Below are positions 27,013 through 39,961 of a DNA stretch of 64,000 bases, piece after piece. The DNA is from Baylisascaris procyonis (lineage: Eukaryota > Nematoda > Chromadorea > Rhabditida > Ascarididae), in NCBI GenBank assembly GCA_037389465.1, contig JAZARR010000260.1:1684501-1748500 (forward strand), read 5' to 3'. Position numbers and translations under genes: made by a program. The notes beneath the pieces were generated by a model, which worked only from the letters and a program-made list of their open reading frames with translations, did no database searches and had not been told where the DNA came from. Position 1 is the first letter of the stretch, and each line of letters opens with the position of its first letter.

Positions 27013-30000
27013 ATGATGCATTGGGCATTTATGGTTTATGTGATCGAGGGAACAGCTCTCTTCTTAACAAATGCTCTTTTCGTTCTTGCTATTGCGCGAT
27101 CACATGGCCTCATTGGCAAATATGCAATTTTGTTTGCAAAGGTTCGTTTTTTTTTCTATTGTTATTCAATTTTTTTTTTCAAATTCGCTAAATTTTCCTC
27201 ATTTTTCTTATATCAGAAAGAAGTCTATGATATTATATTTCGAAAATTGCAAAATTACAAGCTTGGAAGTTTGTAACATTGCAGCTTTAGATAGATGGTT
27301 TATATTCGAGGGACTTTGCGATTAACGGATTTGATTAAGGGAAGAAAGGAGGAGTAAAGAAAAAGGCGAACTCTTTTCAGGAAATTTATCTCTTTTTTCG
27401 CTGTTTCGCTTTTTCTGATTATTCCTTTGGTGTTATTAGTTTTGTTCCTTTAGACTAATACTACAGCTCCCAATAAGTAGTCAAAAATTCATAGATCCTC
27501 TCATAAAGATGAGAGAGGCTGACATAAAAGACAGGCACAGCGAGCTTACAATCCAATATTTCTCTCATTAGACGAGAACTCTAATACGTCATTATCGCGT
27601 TATTACTCTACAACAACATAACAATAATGTTGATTTTAGCAGCCAATTGATTTTTTATTGTGAGAAGGTGGTAGATCATTTAAGTATTCAAATCGGTATG
27701 GGAACGCCTCGGTTATGGTTACAAGGGAAGAAATTTTTCAGCATGAGGATTTTCGATGTCTAGAAAGTAATAGAATTAAGGAACTGAGAGACCAGAGCAT
27801 GAGTGTAAATGGAAAGCGTTGAGAAAGTGAATTCTTGAAAATACGCTGATTTGTTTCAGTTTGTCACAGATGCACTCTCAGGATTGGCCGAACTTTTAGG
27901 CGGTGTTGGAAGGCTAATTATAATTGCAAGTGATGATGAGAGACTTCGTTCTCGTCGATTTTGTATGCTTATGCCATGGAATATTTTCTTTACATGGTAC
28001 GTTTCGGAATCGAATGTCGATTTGAATATCAAGAAGAGAATTAACGACTGCTTAAAATCATTTATGAAGCACAATAAACACAAAATTAGTTATGAATGCA
28101 AATATCCGTCAGCCTTAGAATTTCCGTTCATGCACATACCAAATTCCATTCGACATGTTATGTTTGAATGTGAAGGTCATTTTATGTTGCAAACAGCAAT
28201 GATTTAAACCGAATCGGCATATATTTATATTTTGGCCAAAATTTTCTTCGCTTGTCCGTCTGCATATTATATGTCATAAGAATTAGTTTCTTCCGTCTTT
28301 TTTCTTTATTTGAATAAATATATAGGTGCTTCTACGGCAAAACTTTCTTCGATGGTGTGGCATCTTCTTGGCCAATATAGGATGTGCAGAAGTGGCCAAT
28401 AACTAAAAAAGATGCAATGAGTGAGGTGGTTACATATAGGCTGGTTATATATGAGGCATTTGATCATATATATAAGGCTATATAAGAAAGTTCTGTATAG
28501 GAACACATTCGAGGCTGATCAGAAGTATTAGAATCACATGTTCAGTCGCAATTAATCCTGAGGGATAAGCGACACCCCAACTTTCTGTAGGCATCAATCT
28601 TTGCTCTTTCGCATATGACGTGTACATATTGCACTTTTCTTTTGGCACCAATTTATGTTTTCCACTTCTAACAAGCTTATTTCACCTGTTAGGCATAACA
28701 GTAGAATGCAATGCAATAATAGCTTTCTTCGTTCGATTTGATATTATTATACATCAGGTTTACAGAAAAAAAGGTTGGTTAAATTATATACTTCCTTGTG
28801 AAGGAAATCAATACGAAGATTACTGAGATCAGTGCGCCAAAAAAAGAAATTTATCTAAAAGCATACCAAAGAAACTAACATAACATTGCACTCTTGCACT
28901 CGCGTTTATTAGACTAAACACTTTTATAGGCCAATAATGTATAATAAACAATCAGCAATAGTGCATTCATATTTAATGAATATTTTAAAGAGCTTTAGGT
29001 GATTTAGATAGTACAAACAGTGTAGGTGATGGTGGATTTTCAAAGCTTACATAAATCTACAAAATACATGTTTTTCTGACTCAGTCGATGAAGCACTTTA
29101 TAAATATGCAGCTTTCCCATCGATATTAAGATATGCTGAATCATATAGAAGAAAGCCAGCGCTCGATACTTTATTCCTGACGGCTATAGAAATGATTTTG
29201 TCACAGATCCGTTAGCGAATGCGATTTTTGCAAAAGCGAATAAAAAATTGGCATTCATTTCAAAGCAATTATAAAGGCTTTGATAATAACACTCTTTCGG
29301 CAAAAAAATCTTATTAGGGCAATTATGATTTGAGAAAAATGCATTTTGTTTTGTTTTAATTTTAAGGAGTCGCATTGTTTGGGTTGGGTTTTTAGCGTAT
29401 AATTTATTACTTCAACTAAACAAATAAAAACAATAAACTTTACTACATATTTATCATCACTTTAAACTCATGAATACATTAAAGAAACTATAAAAGATTT
29501 ATTTAATTTTTTTTTTCGATTCATAAAACTGAAATGGAGATTCGGTACGCAATTATCGAGAAGGTGTGACAAACCTTATGCGCAAGTTTTATTGAACACA
29601 TGTTTTTATGCATTTTTTAAAATAAATTTACGTTAACATATCAAACTACGAAAGAAGTGTGTTTTGTTATATTCGATATCAATGCGTTGAAATTTCTATT
29701 TTTTAAAGGACAGAACCAATGACCGCAATTATGTTGCTAATCGTTAGCATCGATAGACTTTTTTGTGTAGCAATGCCGATACGATACTACAAAAATGGAA
29801 AAGAATTGCAATGCTTACAGGTTGGTTTCTTGTAGGATTTCTCGATTTTCTGCAATTCCTTTTGACATTAAACAATGTTCTTCAATTATTCACGATCGTC
29901 TGCATCGTTTATTGTTTTTTAAAGCTAAACATCCATAGCAATATAGACAATATCGAACATCACTAATTTATTCACATAAATAAGTTGAGGTCTTTTCTGC

Positions 30001-33000
30001 TTTCTAGAAAACTACTTTGGCACTTTTCTTTGGTAGAAAAGCACTTTGCTACTTTTCTGCTTCTTGCTTTCTAAGGATAATACAGCGGCTGGCATTGTTG
30101 AAATGCTCTTATGAAAGAATATGGCATTTGCCTCGATCGTAATGCTTTGCAAAATCTTCAGGCAAAATTATCGTCAATTTATTTTAATGAGTTGCCCGTT
30201 CAGATTATCAAAAGGAAGTTTCTCATAATCGCCCCGATAAATTCAAATGAAATAGTCCTTTTTACTCGCCAATTTATTTCCGCCTTTTGGGGGAAAAAAG
30301 TGGACTCATTGATGCATGGCTTTCGGCTTTAATATTTCGCTTGAATAATTTAATTTGAAATGAGATATTCAAACATGAATTGCTCGTGAGAAAACAAAAA
30401 GCGAAGAATACTTTGAGTTAGCATTCGCAAATGAAAAAATCGGTATGTAAAAAAATCGGTATTAGCATTCATTAATAAGGGCATTATCCCAATGACAGCA
30501 TTATACTGTGGCAAAGTAGTTTCAGCCGTTGATAACCTTCCCAATATAACCATTCCTCGGAAGCCTTTTCAAAAAAGGGATGCTTACATCGTGGACCAAC
30601 CACACTAGTTATGCATGGAACAATTGTGATCCCTTTGACTTCTGGTCCTGCTACGTCGTTACAGTGTAGGACGAGCCCAGACGAGACATGGGTTGCCCCG
30701 TTCAACGACCCCCGACTGAAATGGCTACATCAGGCCGCAGCATGCGAAACATCAAGATAACTGAACCAGTGCACATAAGAGCAAATGGGTTTGAAACGCA
30801 CAGTCAGACAGCCAGAGGAAGAATGCAATATGGTAGGCAGAAAAAAATGGATATCATTGAGGTCGATGTATGCAAAATAGAGTCTCAGCGCGATATTTCA
30901 TCATAACATATGCAAATAACGAAATCCATTGAGAGAGTAGCCTCTCTACAGTTCATTCACATCGTAACTTCTAATTCGAATAGATAAAAGGAAGGGTTTT
31001 TGTGGAACGACTTTTCAGAAATTTCGAGGATCTCTAGGTTATTTTCTGGCACAAGATGTCTTATACTGCCAAATTATTCGTTGTTTAATAAATTGGCATT
31101 CAGAAAAAGATTCCGCAACAACCATGCATACTCCTTGCCTTCCCTCTATTCAGTTGTTGCGGGCATTTTTTCTTGGTGATCTCGAATTCACCATTCAAAA
31201 ATAGCGCTTACCTTGTCGTTTCTGTTCGTTAATAAAATGGCAAATTTTCGTAAGTTATATTCTCTTTGAACGTTTTTTGATTGAGATTCTTGGGAATTCT
31301 TGCCTGTGAGGGAACAATCTGGCGAGCAGCTTAGATTTATTCATCTTTAAAATAATAATGATGCCTGGGATTTCCTTTTTTCAACGATAGCTTAATCGAT
31401 TCGGCCTTTCCAGTGCTAGAAGTCTATGACAAAACACTTCGTCATAGATTTGTTTCTGAATTGGTAATTGCCTTACTTTGTTCTATTGCCATACGAGCAT
31501 CGTTTTCCATTATCGCGTTCCTCCTGCAGGTTCTTCAGCAGTTTTCAATATAATAAGTTTGAACTACTTCTTTTCATTAAGCTCATTTTCCTCAAGCACG
31601 CATTAATCCTTTTTGAAAACTACAAGTTTTGAGTTTAAATAAGCATGCTTCTTCCGTTAGGGGGACGCTGGGCTAAGGTTTTTAATGGTCTTTAAAAGAC
31701 TATGGATGATATTTTCTTTACGAGAGAGGACTTCTTCCAGAGGAGCAAAATTAAAGCAAAGCTCTATAATTTCATTGCCCACAATTCCGCTCATGTTTCG
31801 ACTTGACTTTGTTAGCTTTATGCTGAAGATAATTCGTTCTTGACTAGTCAAAAAGGTGCATCACTTGCAAAAAAATACACTGCCTTTACCAATCTGGCTT
31901 GGAAATCGGTAGAAGCGGCCATTCCTACTATGTGAACCATAGTAGTCAAATTTTGTCTGTTCACCTTCAGTGGTTCCTATGTAAATCTGTTGGGCACAAA
32001 TGTATGTATCGATACGAGAGTACCATAATACACAATTCCATTTTCGCTATTGCAAATGCAATAAATAAGTTAAAGATTTATATTTTCAGATTTTAGTTTC
32101 ACATATGTTTGTTTCGCTTTGCATTCTAACGAATTGGCTTGCAACATTCTCCGATACCGTCGATCAATTTTCACCGTTATGTTGGTGCGTTGATTTTGAT
32201 CTGTGCCAATTTTCATACTTTCGTCAATGTTGTCGTTCATTTCGTTCAAAAAACCATTCGATTACCTTACAAATAGATACTTTCGATAATGCGCTCAAAA
32301 TATTTGAAATATTGCGTGAATTGCCGCTATTCGTCTATGTGAATGTGAATTTCTATGGTGTGTAATTTGTATTTATTTGCACACATGCATGCGCACATCA
32401 GCACATTAGTATTTACAGTGTCATTCGCTTACTTACTTTTAGGCAAACCAAATTTGTATATTTGGTTAGATTTCGTCTGATAGATTGTCTATAAAGAATC
32501 TCTTCTATAGTTGCTAAGCCAATAAATGAATCTAAGGAAGACGGAAGCGAAGCAATAAGCTAATTTGCAGTGTTGAGTCATTCGCAATTTTCATTCGAAT
32601 TCATTTTGTGGGTATATTTTCTTGTATTCCAAATCGGTGAGAGTATGAATGAGTTGGGCATGAAAATTGCTTGGAAATAAGAAAGCTATCAGAACGTTAA
32701 TGCAAAACAATCGGCACGATATGCGCTTTTCGAAAAAGATATGTTTCTGCACAAACCGATGTTCACAGACAGAAAGCAACACGCACGTGCAAAAATAGGG
32801 ACAAAAAATCTAGAGCTTAATTGTTTGTAACATAAAACGTCTAATGTTTCGACGAATATTCTTCGAATATTTTCAAGGGAAATTGCATTTTACATCAATG
32901 AGTATTGCAATGAACTAGGCTCATTTTCAACTAGGCTCTGAATTTCGAAATTGCATTCTATTTATTATCAACGGGTGGCACTTTACTACGGTAGATAAAG

Positions 33001-35897
33001 CTGAACGTTGTTAATTCACACTTTTTGTTCTATTCAGATCGTGTTGAAGATGATCGTCACTCTAGATCTCTATGCGCTACATGCGTCATACTCATATCAC
33101 TTTAATTAGGGCTTTCAGGTGTAAAATCTTTTCCTATGGACGGGAATGACGTTTGTAGCTTTAAATAATTCAAAAACTCGATATTTCTCTAAGCTACCTT
33201 TGAAAATGACGCAGGCGAACACGACTAAGATATTATATAAGCAAAATATAAAGGGAATTATGCAATTCAGTAACATTAAAATCAAACATTTTGATGATGC
33301 TAAAGGACAAAGAAGATTGCTTGCGGCTATTGATTGATCCGATATAGGGGAGAAGAAATGACCGTTGAATAAATTCACCCCTCTTCTCATCCTAAATGAG
33401 AATAGTTATATAGCTTCTATAGCAAAATTATTAAAATAGAGGGCTTGTTGTGATGAATTTTCAGCTAATTTCTCTTATATTTGTACTCTAAGCCTTGGAT
33501 GCAAGCAAACATTTTTCACAAAATTTTCTATCAATATATTCCTTTTTATTTGACTCACTCAGGATTACTAGTATCACTTCGGCTCCATAAATGGCCTTCA
33601 TACATGTTGAATCACCGAAGTAATGCTTCTGATAGAAGCATTTTAGGACATGGGATTCAGAAAAAAATTCAGGAACCTGAGGTCAAACAATTTTGAAACA
33701 TAGGCCATGAATTGTCAAAATCGAACGATAAGCCACTCATTTGAATCGAACAACGCGAGGTTATCGGCATGGTGAACTATTGCATGTTGCACGCTATTTG
33801 TTTCGGAAAAAATTTTCATTCCAGACGAACATAAAATTCATATTTGAGGACAGCGTTGAGGGGATAAAAAAAGAATTAGTCAAGAGCCATATGTATCAAC
33901 ATTTTGGGACCTTAGCTCGAAACAAGTTTTATTGTTCCTTACAAGATTTAATTTCACGTTTCTTTCTTTCTGCACATGGAAATGACCACAAAGATGGTGG
34001 ACTTACAAGATATTCGAATTTCAGGACAGCGGATGGTTGGGCACCATTTTATGAATTTTTTTCGTATTTTCTACGCGTTGGTGCCGCGATCGTCAGTGTT
34101 CTCTTATATCCGATTGTTGTTCTTGCATGGCGACGTTATTCTAGAGGTGCAGTTGAACGACAGGTATGTGAATTTTCACGAGAGAAGATGACTCTTAGGA
34201 TGCACAGAAATATTTATTATTCGATGAATCAAGGTCACTCCTCTCGAACACCATTTCTAATTTTTTATGATTTTTGCATATTTATACTGAAAAAGAGACA
34301 AGCAAGCATATTATTGAGGTTGTTTTGTCTACGAAAAAAATTGACGGAGTTCTAATAGACAGCTTTTACTCCGAAAGTCAAATATTTTAGGTTATTTGAA
34401 AATATTGGTGGGAAATTAGTGTTAGTCTAAAGCATATAATCAATATAAAGAACTACAAGTCGAATTCCATTGTCAATAGTGACGATGCGATTTCCCAAAT
34501 ATGAGACCAATTGAGACGCAATAGATCAATTAGATAAAACTGACAAGGATATGTTCGAAAAGGAAGCTTTTCAAATATATCCTTCAACGATGATTTTTGG
34601 CGATCTACAGACTGAAGACGTTAAACTGACAGGTTTATCATGGCCGGCTGTTTTTTAAGAAGCAAAGAAGCGATTGTACCTTTCTAATTAAAATTAAAGG
34701 TGCAACCCCTAGAAAATACCCCAAGATGCGTTTGATAAAATCGAATGGATCTTATGCGGTCAGATATTAGCGAAATTTTATTCCGGAGCTCTTCAGTTCC
34801 TTTCTTTTCAATAGTATCAAATAGTTTTTTTTAAGCGTGAAGAATATAGAACCTGTGGGTAACAAACAAGCTGAATAAGGCGTCATTATTCAGGCATTGG
34901 TACTTTAAAAGACAGCGTTCGATCCTCAAAAATGCCATTTTCTGCTCCGTCCACAGTGCGATACCAAACGACCAAATCGTGCGTTAGTCCAACAAAAAAA
35001 AAACTTTGTCAACGAAATTGACGCTTTATTTTTTATAAATAGTTGTTCCGGCCGTCGACACAGTTCGACGTTGGATGATGCTGATTTCGATAGCCCTGGT
35101 CTAGAAGGTCGGGGAGCCTGGAGGATTTCATAAACGCTTCCAGCCTCAACGAGTATCGATGGTTAAGCGTACTCAGTTTCGGGGCGCTCTGAATATTTTC
35201 AGGGAAGGGCTCAAGTCTGACACATAACTTCGTTCGTGTTTGCTTCCTTCCTCCGATTTGCTTCGTTGACCTAAAAAATTTCCCGGCTATAAAACGTCCT
35301 TCAATGAAATATCACAGGTGCGTACTGTATACAACGGTGATAAACGTGAACAAATGGATAGCGGCATATGCTGAATGCATTTTGTTGCTTTAGCTGAACT
35401 CATATCTGCATAACGATACCGGAGATCATACTGAGGTCATACCGGGAGTCAAATCGGAACGTCCTTCAAATATAATTCATAAACGCTCCTCGTATAAGTA
35501 ATTTGCTTTGAAGGGTGATACTTTTCTGGCAGCATACGGAAGCCGTCAGCGCCGATTAACAATTACGCTCGGTATCTCAAGTATTTTTACGTTAGTCTTC
35601 TATGTTATACCGGTCAGTTTGGAATCTTTGACAAAGAGTCTCGAAGTGGAAGATGGATTTGGAGATTTCACGACTATCTATGCGGTGATCAGCTCGAATC
35701 TAAATCCAATCTTCAATATTTTAGTAATTGTCTCACGGCAAAAAGACATCGCTAAAGCGATTCATAAAGTGTTCACAGATTGGTCCTATAGAAGAAATGG
35801 GAAAGTATTCGCTGCTCGACATGAACTAACCTCTGCGATTAGGAATAATGCAGAAACGAGCGTCGTTAAATCCATCCCACGTATGAGGCGGCTTTAA
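27013..35897 (+). CDS. Seven-transmembrane chemoreceptor, SRSX-like (rhodopsin-type)
   Basis: A complete G-protein-coupled receptor of 331 residues in six exons whose phases all agree: 27013-27141, 27860-27996, 29709-29820, 32090-32184, 34025-34163 and 35514-35897. Helices by residue: TM1 about 6-28, TM2 44-66, TM3 90-112, TM4 127-147, TM5 169-193, TM6 219-240, TM7 256-277. TM3 ends in SIDRLFCVAMPIRYY, the DRY-region form used by nematode SRSX and related receptors. TM7 carries SSNLNPIFNILVI, an NPxxx(Y/F)-like signature. Cys78 just before TM3 and Cys157 in the second extracellular loop match the conserved disulphide pair. The basic tail (REKDI-like, here VSRQKDIAKAI) follows TM7. A polyadenylation signal AATAAA lies at 36071-36076. 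SRSX-type receptors are usually chemosensory or peptide receptors; the ligand is unknown. The donors of exons 3 (GTTGGT) and 4 (GTGCGT) are weak but keep frame and complete the fold. Confidence 0.83.
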
Positions 35898-36070
35898 TGG
35901 TTGAACTCTGATGCCCATATACGTGCGGGTAGAAAAATTCCCTCGATGTCAAGTGAAGACAGTTTTTTAAAGCAGCAATATCGTACGATTGGAATATTAT
36001 AGTGGAAAAGGATTCGAATATTTTAACGTAAGCTGAAGCGACTGCTTCAAATCACATTTGAAAAGTCAAA

Positions 36071-36076
36071 AATAAA
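36071..36076 (+). terminator. Polyadenylation signal of the receptor gene
   Basis: AATAAA lies 174 bases after the TAA stop of the 7TM receptor gene, the first canonical signal downstream. Confidence 0.5.
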
Positions 36077-36769
36077 GTATCATGGTGATCTTTATTGTTC
36101 CACCTTCAACCTCTCTACCTATATTCAGTGCGCTATACGAAGTGGACAAAAATTTCCCGGGAATTTCAACCGAAAATCATGAAATCTAACAACGATCGTG
36201 TCAGAAAATTATGGATTGACATAGAATCCATTAATTTTTGTTGCTTAATAATGCTAGAGATTGCTTTCATTTATTTGTCGCTAGAATTAATTGCATTTTT
36301 AATGTGACCATTAATGTGACTATGATCTCTTTAGTGCATAGTAGTAAGATTTTTTGATATAGTGTGATGACCGTTGCATTTATTTTCTTACATTTCATTC
36401 ATTTTTTCTTTAGATTTTTTTTAAATGTATAAACATATGTTTTCACAATTGTAAGATACATTCTTTGCATGTTGTAGAGTAAAAATGTTGTTGCTGAATG
36501 ATTCACTAAATGCTGAATATTGAAGCGGACAACACTAAAAGGTTGCATTCAACCTCGTTCAACATTGGAAAATCCCTAACGGCTTTCTGGATATCCCGTA
36601 TGAAAGCGTTTTCTTGTCCGTTCAAGAAAGTGAGAGATGATCATGTTGTATTCGGCTAAGCATAAATCAGTGAATATCCCTATGCAGCTTCGATTTCAGA
36701 AATCATCCGCATTTTTGAACATTCTCTCTAGAAGTGTCTCTGATGCTCAAAGCCCTTCCACATCTATCA

Positions 36770-37078
36770 GTTTACCTACGCGGTTGAACTTGTAAAAATT
36801 TGCAAAAGCCGTTATAGAAAGTATACGTTTGGTGTACTGCTGGTTTATGTTTATTCACTTGTTGTTGAATCGCTTGCCCATCATGTAGACATAAAACATG
36901 TTCGCAAGGTCCCAGAAATCCTATTCTTGTTTCGGGTTTCATGAATTTGCACGGCACCACTCTACAGGAACAACATTTGCGTCTATAAATGTCCATGCGT
37001 GCGCCATTGGTCCGGTAGTCTGAACTCAGGACCTCTGAAGCTTGAACTACGAAATTATACTGAGTATAATCCACCTCC
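36770..37078 (-). CDS. Cysteine-rich exon, unrecognised family
   Basis: An open exon of about 100 codons begins after the acceptor GATTACAG and ends at a possible donor (CGTAG|GTAAAC) or at a stop two codons later. It contains RRKCCSCRVVPCKF, GPCEHVLCLHDG and NGFC, a spacing typical of secreted disulphide-rich domains, but I cannot name the domain. Its phase (0) does not fit the exon at 37.9-38.1 kb (phase 1), so they belong to different genes or an exon is missing between them. A TATA-type promoter on the same strand at about 37.65 kb could drive it. Confidence 0.4.
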
Positions 37079-37400
37079 TGTAATCGTTTCTACATTAAAG
37101 CAAGAGTCTTTAACCGAGCTACTTTCATTCACTAGAAAGTACTCGATATTTGTATAACTGGGAGAGCTTTTACACCGGTCCGCCGCAATTAACAGTCAAT
37201 CACGGGACAGGAGGGGGGAGAGGGAACAGGCGACAGGAGATCCGAGATGGACGCTCCGCTTAATGAAACTGTGAGGGTTTTGGGCCCTGTTTTGCTCCTC
37301 TTTCCTTAATTTGTCCCTGAAGGACCCGCAAATTCCTGCTCTTCCCAGGTTCAACCAGATACTACCTAATGGCAAAAAGACGAGACGATGGGGTTTTTTG

Positions 37401-37562
37401 TTAAGCTCCAATAAAATCGACGGTAGTAAGCCGGATGGAATAGCATGACGGCAAGGAGAGACGCCCCTCCGACAATAACTTATGCACGAACAGTGCCGAC
37501 TCCGCACCAAGCATCACCAGTAACTCCACATGCCCGAGCAAACTCGCGGCCTGGCTGCCCAT
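37401..37562 (-). CDS. Short ORF downstream of a TATA/initiator promoter
   Basis: A 53-codon frame (starting MGSQAASLLGHVELL, ending TTVDFIGA and a TAA stop) starts about 60 nt after the predicted start of transcription from the TATA box at 37.65 kb. GC content is well above the neighbourhood. The frame may instead be a first exon: a GTGATG donor occurs after codon 15, and the cysteine-rich exon at 36.77-37.08 kb lies further along on the same strand. No homology recognised; other frames here are also open, so coding status is uncertain. Confidence 0.3.
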   Translation of the reverse strand: MGSQAASLLGHVELLVMLGAESALFVHKLLSEGRLSLPSCYSIRLTTVDFIGA

Positions 37563-37614
37563 CGCCACACTCTAAACCGACCCTCGAAATAACGACGCTT
37601 CAAGTGAAACGCTA

Positions 37615-37662
37615 GCAGAACACTGACGCCGTATATCGGATACGCTTTCCTTTTATAGGGGC
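37615..37662 (-). promoter_or_regulatory. TATA box plus initiator, minus strand
   Basis: Minus-strand CTATAAAAGG is followed by AAGCGTA and, about 30 nt after the TATA box, TCAGTGTTC, which fits an initiator at the expected +1 spacing. The plus-strand element at 39.34 kb has the same three blocks in the same order, which makes a real core promoter more likely than chance. Confidence 0.45.
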
Positions 37663-37876
37663 ATCTGTAGAGAATTTGCTCTACCCCATATCACTTCTAT
37701 ACTTTGCTCTAAAAGCAGTTGATCTATAGTTATTGATTACTTCTCGTAAAACTATAGACGTGTTGCCGTGCACTTGATTGAAGTAGAAGATGCTACTGTA
37801 GGGCACAATTGCAAAGAAGGTGGGCACACCACTGCAAACAACGAACCAAGATGAGCTCATACCCGCGCAAGAGTAC

Positions 37877-38175
37877 TTACCAGTGCTACTAGCGTTATCT
37901 GCACTTTGCGCGAGGCATTCACGACCGTGGAGGAGTGGATCATAAAAACGCCCAGAATTCTGGTATAAACATGCAATTTGTTTTCGATCTATCGTCTTAG
38001 AATGCCAAGGCATGCCATCATGCAAAAGTTCAACTCAATTTGAGCACCAGAAGTAGTCTTTCTGAATGTGCCTTTCTGGATTTTCTCTGCAATCGTATCC
38101 TTTATGCCGCCGTCCTTCGCTATGCTTGATAACCTGCTCATCAGTTTTTTCCTCATCTACTCGTCCATGGGAATG
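37877..38175 (-). pseudogene. Cysteine-containing exon interrupted by an in-frame TGA
   Basis: On the minus strand a frame runs from about 38175 with KHSEGRRHKGYDCRENPERH and YFWCSN, meets TGA at 38037-38035, then continues in the same frame with LLHDGMPWHSKTIDRKQIAC, YQNSGRFYDPLLHGREC and DNASSTG before a consensus GTAAGT donor at about 37.88 kb. Both halves look coding and carry regularly spaced cysteines. Possible readings are a nonsense mutation (pseudogene), a sequencing error, two overlapping genes, or an unseen intron; the 14 bases between the nearest GT and AG are too few for one. Domain not recognised. Confidence 0.35.
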
Positions 38176-38279
38176 GTAAAACCTCAATCACTTCGTTCCA
38201 ATGCTGCGCATCTCAAGTGTCATTTAAATCTATGGTTCCTCAGTACGAAAAGGTTACAAATCTGAGAATCTTATGCCGA

Positions 38280-39330
38280 CAATAAAGTAGCAATAAATAA
38301 TTCAGCTTTCTAAGGAGGGAATCAATAATTTTTTATGTGTTGCGACATTGAACCTTCTAGACTAATTTTTATTGGCACAGCACGCAACGTTTCATCGTTA
38401 CATTTCTAGTGAGCATTTCACAATGCACATAATTCAATAACACCTATTTGTTTGATTCTTTTTTAAAGTGCGATTCAAATTTTTTTCTCTTTCGATAGCC
38501 TCATCTGTTCCGATATGTTCTCGGCTGACCACAGAAAATCTCTTTTTTTTGAATGTCTAACTGGTTGAAATGAATTTATATTCTCTCGGGGAACTAATTG
38601 AAGAAAGTCAAAGATTCCGACCTCTTCGCCGTTCCAACTATATCGTCAGTGCATGGCAAACGACTGATGGCGTTGAGTTTCCGAAAGCAATAGAAGGAAC
38701 TTAAAATTCAACACGTTGTGGACATGCATAAACAGTTTAAGTTCCTCACTATCCTTCCGCCAGCAATCTGTAGCCCGCATTACACATTTTTTATTTGTTG
38801 TATTGTTGAATGCTTGGTTAAAAGCCTTCGTGACGACTTCATTCAAAACAGGGCATCAAACGTTCGAACTTCAGATAAAATTCATTCATTAAGGAAGTCT
38901 TCTTATCGATTTTGTTACCAATAGTTATTGACCTCTGTTGTTGTTCTCTCTGCGGTGATTTTGATAATCCTCACATTCTCAAGCGGTCATTCTAGTGCAC
39001 TATTATCGTTAGCGTGCAATATGGTAAAGAACAATGTTCTGCTGATCACACATCAGAGCGATTTTTGCTTGTGGTCAATCTGAATAGCCAATTCTATCTT
39101 GTCTCTACGTACCATAAATAATCTGAGTGACAAAGCGCATCTTTCTCGCTAGTGCAAGCGAGAGATCTTATCAATAACCAAGTGCGAGATGATCTACTAT
39201 GAGATGATTTAGTATGCACTAACATATCACAAATTGTGTTTGTGTCTAGTCAATCAGCAAATGCTATCCATTTCTGCGTATCATTCCTTTATTTAGAACT
39301 GCCTCAATGATCTAGGCGGCAAACATTGCA
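38280..39330. other. Intergenic, no recognisable gene
   Basis: Moderately AT-rich sequence. Short overlapping frames around 38.65-38.92 kb on both strands lack splice context and similarity to a known family. I see no repeat or RNA gene I can support here. Confidence 0.4.
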
Positions 39331-39339
39331 ATCGTAGAG

Positions 39340-39385
39340 GAATGCTATATAAAGGCAAGCGTAGAAGCACATCATTCAGTGTTCG
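39340..39385 (+). promoter_or_regulatory. TATA box plus initiator, plus strand
   Basis: CTATATAAAGG, then AAGCGTA, then TCAGTGTTC about 30 nt downstream of the TATA box. These three blocks match the minus-strand promoter at 37.65 kb. An ATG about 35 nt further on (near 39407) opens only a 24-codon frame (MAFGSCGSIEH...), so the transcript may be non-coding or spliced soon after. Confidence 0.45.
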
Positions 39386-39939
39386 ACGGCTCTTCTCGTG
39401 GAACGGTGATGGCGTTCGGTTCATGTGGATCTATCGAGCATCGGCATGGGGTATGCGAGGCCGATGAGGGGGAGATTCGATGACGAGTGTGATGGGAGTC
39501 GTTATGCCTGTTAAGGCGAGACTCTGCTTGTGCCATCACCACTGCGCCCTTCGAATTCCGAAACCCCTTTAGTTTCCGCATGCGTCGTCGACTTCTACAG
39601 CTGTGCCCGGGCTAAATTTTTCATATTTTTTAAAATGGATGGTCGCGTTTTCAAAACTTTTTCGCAACATGGGGAAGGGTACGACGATTAGATAAGTTAT
39701 TAGATGCACCATTCAGAGCCAAAATTTGTATTAGATGATTATGGATGGAGAGCTGGGAGGCTTCCCTCGAATGGGTGTGATATGATGCATCGACGACTGA
39801 GTATGTTTGGAATGTTTTACTTGGAATGGTCTGAGCGACGGTCTATTTTCTGCACCAATGAGTCATAAATATGGCTTCTTGTTGTACATAAAAGGTAGAC
39901 CCCATTCGTGCTAGCTTTTTTCTATTCTCTTTCAAAATT

Positions 39940-39961
39940 GCTGCTCAGCGGCGGGAGCAGC
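39940..39961. repeat. GC-loop hairpin 1
   Basis: Perfect 7-bp inverted repeat GCTGCTC / GAGCAGC around the loop AGCGGCGG. An outer pair (CGTGCTAGC before, ACTAGCACG after) adds a second, wider inverted repeat. Related in flank and loop to the hairpin at 40.67 kb. Confidence 0.7.

Noticed and set aside
29763..29966. Hydrophobic plus-strand frame that looks like TM4 after a one-base frameshift in an A run of the receptor gene
   Set aside because: A splice from 29820 to 32090 gives a TM4 and an extracellular loop with the expected cysteine and keeps phase with the TM5 exon, so no frameshift is needed.
33741..34355. 204-codon plus-strand frame, the longest in the window
   Set aside because: Only 34025-34163 is a real exon (TM5 of the receptor); the rest is flanking intron that happens to stay open.
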